A DNA stretch of 9,621 nt, from assembly GCA_019247135.1 (NCBI GenBank), contig JAFAPL010000222.1, forward strand, positions 1 through 9,621. Direction: 5' to 3'. The translations under genes were made by a program, and so were the position numbers. This stretch comes from Chloroflexota bacterium (lineage in GTDB: Bacteria; Chloroflexota; UBA6077; CF-72). Below are positions 6,322 through 9,621 of the stretch, piece after piece. The first letter of the stretch is position 1, and each line of letters opens with the position of its first letter. The notes under the pieces are model-generated. The model saw only the letters and a list, made by a program, of their open reading frames with translations. It was not told the DNA's origin and did not search any database.

Positions 6322-9300
6322 TTATGCCTCGCGCAGGGCTTCGGCGGGCGTGAGTCCGCCGGCTTGACGCGCCGGCAGCAGGGTCATCAGCAACGCCGCG
6401 GCGAGCGCAACGAGCACGACTCCGGCGAGCTGATCCCACGGAATGGCGAAGCGGAGCTCCGGGTTGAGACGGCTCAGAAACGTGACCGTGTTCTGGGCAA
6501 CGAACAGGCCGATAGCCACGCCGAGCACAGCCCCCAGCAGGGCAACCAGCGTTGCTTCGAGAAGCAGGCCGACGGAGATTGCGCGAGCCGAAAACCCGAG
6601 CGCGCGCAGGACCCCGATTTGACGTCTTCGCTCGACGACCGCGCGCGTGCTCAGCGTGCCGAGCGCGGCCACGCCTGCCACGAGGCCAACGCCCATGAAC
6701 CCCTGGAGGATCATGTTCAACAAGCCTCGCACGCCCTCGACGAGCCGCAGCTCATCGCCGATCGTGCTGGCTTTCAGATCGTCGGCCGACAAACCAACGC
6801 CGGCGGCCAGTTCGCGCGCGTTTGCTCCAGGCGGCACGGCCAGGTAGTAGTTGGACTGCTCAGGAGCCGGCCAGCCGGCGAACGTTGCCTGGTTCGCAAT
6901 GATGCTCATGCCGAAAGGACCGCGTGCATCCGCGACGCCGACCACCTGGACGCGCACTGCTGGCTGGGTCGAACGCAGGTCGCGCAACCACAAGGTGACG
7001 GGATGAAAGCCGCGGCCCTCGCTATCGCTCACCTGGAGGCGGCTAGCGGACGGAGTCAGAAGCGCGCCGCCGATGATCGCCGTCCCCGGCTGTGTGAGCT
7101 GTTGCCACGCGTTCGAGTCGCCGCCGGTCAATGGAGTACGTGCGGCCTGAGCGAAGGCGTCGTCGACGGCCAGGACGCTGGCTGACTGCCAGTGTGAGCC
7201 GGTATCGGTCTGGATACCTTCCACGCGCAGTGGCGAAGCGGTGCCGATGGCGGTGAAAACGTCGGGAGACACCGCGCCGCCGTCCGCGAGGACCTGGCGC
7301 AGGTCGCGCGGCGGCTGGCTGCTCTGGACGCGGATGTCCCAGCCGCCGGTGACGGCCTCCGGGTCGGCATAGGCGACGCGTGTGGCCGTGAGCATGACGG
7401 CCGAGAGCGTGAGGCTGAGCACGACGAGCGCGAACATGGTCAGCGTCAAACCAGTGCGGAATCGATTGGCGGCAACATAGGCTGTGCTGAGTCGCCACAT
7501 GCCGCGCCCGGCGCCGAGACGCAGCCGGCGCAGAATGCCGACGTTGTACGCGAGCACCCAGACGGCGCCCAGCAGCATGGTCACGCCGCTGAGAAAGCTC
7601 ATCTCGACGACCGGCGGAAATAGTCTGATTGGCAGCACCCACCAGCCGATCAACGCAAGGCCCGCGAGCGTAAAAACGATGCGCTCGGGTCCGCGCAGCC
7701 CGAGGCGCAACAGCACCCAGCGCGCGAGCAACGCCGCGCCGACGATGGCGACAGCTATGCCGACGGCGTACACGAGTGACAGGCGGTGCTCGAGACTGAA
7801 TACGACGAGCGCTGGACCGACGACGAACGGGAGCGCCGAGAGGACGAGCGAGCGCCGGCCGGGCGGGCCGCCAGGTGGGTCGGGCAGATCACGAATGGCG
7901 GTGACGATGCTGAACCGGCTGGAGCGCCAGGCGGTCACGGAAACCGCCACGAACGTCAGAATCACGCCGAGGCCGTAACTGGCCCCGATGCTGGCCGGCT
8001 GGATCACCGGTTCGAGATGAAATCCGTACTGCTCGACGAGACCCTGGGCCAGGGCGATGATCGCGAGCGCCAGGGCCAGACCTCCGCCAAGCCCGAACAG
8101 AGACGAGATGACGCTGTACATGCCACCTTCGAGCGCGAGCAGCAGAATGACGTCCCGGCGGCGCGCGCCCAGGGCACGGCTGATGCCGAGCTCCGTCCGT
8201 CGTTCCAGCGCCACCAGGGAAAAGACCAGCACGATCAGCAGCGTGCCGCTGAACAGCGAGAACGCGCCGAGCACGACAAACAGGTCGGTGAAGGCGCTGC
8301 CCCAGCGGTCGGCCTGGTCCTGAGCGATGCTCTGGACGTCGATCACACGGAAGCTGCTGCCCGGGCCGGCGACCGCGGCGGCGAACGGAGTGTTACCCCG
8401 CGTAACGACGTTCGGCAGGCGGTTGGCGAGTCTGCTCAGGACTTCCGGATCTTGCGCCAGCGCTTTGAACTCCGGGTTTTGCCACGCGTTCGGCTGCTCG
8501 ATGTCGGCCTGGAGCCGCTGCAGCTTCTGCTGCAAGCGGCCGGTCGTGTCGGGATTGCTGATCGCGCGCGAGATCAGGTCCCGCGCCGGCGGGGAGCTCA
8601 TCGCCCGAGCAAGGCGACGGGCAGTGTTGTCGTCGAGGAACGCAGCGCGGAGCTCGACGATGAGTGGCCAGGAGTTGTTGAGGCGCTCCGTCGGGCCGCC
8701 TGCGTTGATTACCAGGACTTCGTTGACCTGATCGGGATGGTCGACGAGCGCCTGCAGCCGGTCTAGCGGGACGAAGACGGTCGCTTCCCCGCCGCCGAGG
8801 TCGCCCAATCTCGTGACGGCCTGCACGTGCCACTGTTGCGGCGGGCTGTTCGGCGGTGCGTAGACATTGATGGTCTGGCCCGACGTGACGCCGAGAGCGT
8901 TGGCGGCTTCGGTGTTGATGTACACCGAGTCCGGCTGGAGGGCTTCGATGCGTTCTTCGGTGTCGGAAGTAGCGTCACGCGGGGCGAAGGGTGTATTGGC
9001 GGGAACGCCCAGAAGATTGATCTGGGCGGCGAAGGCCTGGGTATCGCCGGAGACCGGCGCCTGTTCGAGGGCGACGGGGATCACCGCCTGGACCCTCGGG
9101 TCGTTGCCGAGGACGCTGGTGATCTGCTGGACCTGAGTCTGGTCGATGTAGTCCGTCACACCAGTGAGCAGCGAGCCGGTGGCGATGGACTGGGCGAGGT
9201 CGAAGCCGGAGCGCTGCACCGGGGCGGGCACGAAGACGACCTCGTCGGCGCTGCCGAGGACGCCGGCGACCACAGTACGGACGGACTGGCTCATCGTGTC

Positions 9301-9519
9301 GCCCGTCGTGAAGGCGCTCGAGAGGATGACGGTGCCGATGGTCAGCCCGAGCGTGATCAACGCTGCGAATCCCGGGCGGCGCGGCACATTCCGCCAGGCC
9401 AGTCGCGGCAACAGGGGATTTCTTATGGCCGCTGCAGCGAGGATGGCCGCGACTACCGCCATCGCGACCAGCACGCCGACAAGCAACGTGTCCTGTGGCA
9501 CGCCGAAGAGAGTCCGCAT
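6322..9519 (-). CDS. FtsX/MacB-like ABC transporter permease, long two-domain form
   Basis: This 1065-residue membrane protein starts at ATG 9519-9517, two bases after the stop of the ATPase gene. The N-terminal part has helices about 10-32 and 50-70, with LAWRNVPRRPGFAALITLG (40-58) as the typical start of the first unit. A large extracytoplasmic region (about 75-400) follows, then a first FtsX core (about 405-545) with ALERRTELGISRALGARRRDV (437-457). A middle group of helices (about 556-660) precedes a second unit opening with YVAANRFRTGLTLTMFALVV (681-700), a second extracytoplasmic region (about 718-925) and a second FtsX core (about 925-1060) with VVERRRQIGVLRALGFSARA (961-980), ending TPAEALREA. 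The two 'ERR..IG..RALG' loops couple to the ATPase. Such pairs move lipoproteins, lipids or peptides, or work as mechanotransmitters; the substrate is unknown. There is no cysteine and very little lysine. Confidence 0.92.
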   Translation of the reverse strand: MRTLFGVPQDTLLVGVLVAMAVVAAILAAAAIRNPLLPRLAWRNVPRRPGFAALITLGLTIGTVILSSAFTTGDTMSQSVRTVVAGVLGSADEVVFVPAPVQRSGFDLAQSIATGSLLTGVTDYIDQTQVQQITSVLGNDPRVQAVIPVALEQAPVSGDTQAFAAQINLLGVPANTPFAPRDATSDTEERIEALQPDSVYINTEAANALGVTSGQTINVYAPPNSPPQQWHVQAVTRLGDLGGGEATVFVPLDRLQALVDHPDQVNEVLVINAGGPTERLNNSWPLIVELRAAFLDDNTARRLARAMSSPPARDLISRAISNPDTTGRLQQKLQRLQADIEQPNAWQNPEFKALAQDPEVLSRLANRLPNVVTRGNTPFAAAVAGPGSSFRVIDVQSIAQDQADRWGSAFTDLFVVLGAFSLFSGTLLIVLVFSLVALERRTELGISRALGARRRDVILLLALEGGMYSVISSLFGLGGGLALALAIIALAQGLVEQYGFHLEPVIQPASIGASYGLGVILTFVAVSVTAWRSSRFSIVTAIRDLPDPPGGPPGRRSLVLSALPFVVGPALVVFSLEHRLSLVYAVGIAVAIVGAALLARWVLLRLGLRGPERIVFTLAGLALIGWWVLPIRLFPPVVEMSFLSGVTMLLGAVWVLAYNVGILRRLRLGAGRGMWRLSTAYVAANRFRTGLTLTMFALVVLSLTLSAVMLTATRVAYADPEAVTGGWDIRVQSSQPPRDLRQVLADGGAVSPDVFTAIGTASPLRVEGIQTDTGSHWQSASVLAVDDAFAQAARTPLTGGDSNAWQQLTQPGTAIIGGALLTPSASRLQVSDSEGRGFHPVTLWLRDLRSTQPAVRVQVVGVADARGPFGMSIIANQATFAGWPAPEQSNYYLAVPPGANARELAAGVGLSADDLKASTIGDELRLVEGVRGLLNMILQGFMGVGLVAGVAALGTLSTRAVVERRRQIGVLRALGFSARAISVGLLLEATLVALLGAVLGVAIGLFVAQNTVTFLSRLNPELRFAIPWDQLAGVVLVALAAALLMTLLPARQAGGLTPAEALREA

Positions 9520-9521
9520 GC

Positions 9522-9621
9522 TTATTCGTCGATCGCCACGATCTCGCCGTCGCGCATACGCACGATGCGGCCGGCACGCGCGGCGACTTCGCGGGCATGG
9601 GTGACCAGGACGAACGTCTGG
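9522..9621 (-). CDS. LolD/MacB-type ABC transporter ATP-binding protein, C-terminal end (5' truncated)
   Basis: Only 32 C-terminal residues are visible, ending at TAA 9524-9522. They read QTFVLVTHAREVAARAGRIV followed by RMRDGEIVAIDE. LVTHA contains the H-loop histidine that senses ATP gamma-phosphate, and 'A..A.RI..M.DG.IV' is the standard tail of LolD/MacB/FtsE-type ATPases. Walker A, the Q-loop, the signature motif and Walker B lie beyond the window edge. The stop lies 2 bases from the start of the FtsX-type permease, so the two proteins are almost certainly subunits of one exporter-type complex at the cytoplasmic membrane. Confidence 0.9.
   Translation of the reverse strand, partial: QTFVLVTHAREVAARAGRIVRMRDGEIVAIDE

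Noticed and set aside
6061..7185. Long open frame (374 codons) on the + strand, opposite DinB and the permease
   Set aside because: It runs antisense through two well-supported genes, its product is low-complexity and rich in R, Q, H and A, and it has no family signature or ribosome binding site. This is typical of opposite-strand frames in GC-rich DNA.
8504..8545. Imperfect inverted repeat around CCGCTGCAG and CTGCAAGCGG
   Set aside because: The arms do not pair cleanly. The sequence encodes a helical QQKLQRLQ-type segment, whose repeated CTGCAG-like codons explain the symmetry.
7786..8766. Long open frame (326 codons) on the + strand inside the permease gene
   Set aside because: The product is highly charged, with repeated E, R, D, Q and A and no hydrophobic core. 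It mirrors the codon pattern of the real minus-strand gene.

Overview
This is a high-GC bacterial window with very few intergenic bases. The layout and gene content suggest a free-living Chloroflexota-like organism: a MoxR / DUF58 / VWA / VWA-plus-GATase-like cluster, a very long FtsX-type permease beside a LolD/MacB-type ATPase, and DinB and YdhP/PhnB-like single-domain proteins. The phylum call is an inference from gene style only, and an actinobacterial or related high-GC lineage is not excluded.

The left half (1 to 5165, + strand) is one tightly packed operon entered near its 3' side. It holds the C-terminal end of a MoxR-type AAA+ ATPase, a DUF58 protein, a membrane protein with a BatA-type N-terminus and a VWA domain, and a large membrane protein with two VWA domains and a GATase-like domain. 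The last two junctions are 4-base stop/start overlaps (GTGA, ATGA). The working model, from known MoxR-VWA clusters, is that the AAA+ ATPase remodels or loads metal-binding VWA partners, with the two membrane-anchored proteins acting at or outside the cell surface. The substrate or process is not known from sequence.

The right half (5148 to 9621, - strand) runs towards it. In transcription order it holds the end of a LolD/MacB-like ABC ATPase, a 1065-residue FtsX/MacB-like permease, a DinB-superfamily protein and, after a 168-base gap, a VOC (glyoxalase/YdhP-like) protein with its own good ribosome binding site. The first three are closely spaced (2 and 10 bases) and probably co-transcribed. 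The VOC gene may have its own promoter, and a perfect 12-base palindrome lies in that gap.

The two operons converge, and their last genes overlap tail to tail by 18 bases with no room for a terminator between them. No RNA genes, CRISPR arrays, insertion sequences or attachment sites were seen. There is no gene-free stretch above 300 bases; the longest is 5619 to 5786. The most interesting points are the MoxR/DUF58 junction (one in-frame amber codon and no ordinary start codon before the conserved DUF58 core), the shared architecture of the two membrane VWA proteins with a second VWA nested in one of them, and the total absence of cysteine from the three large membrane proteins.
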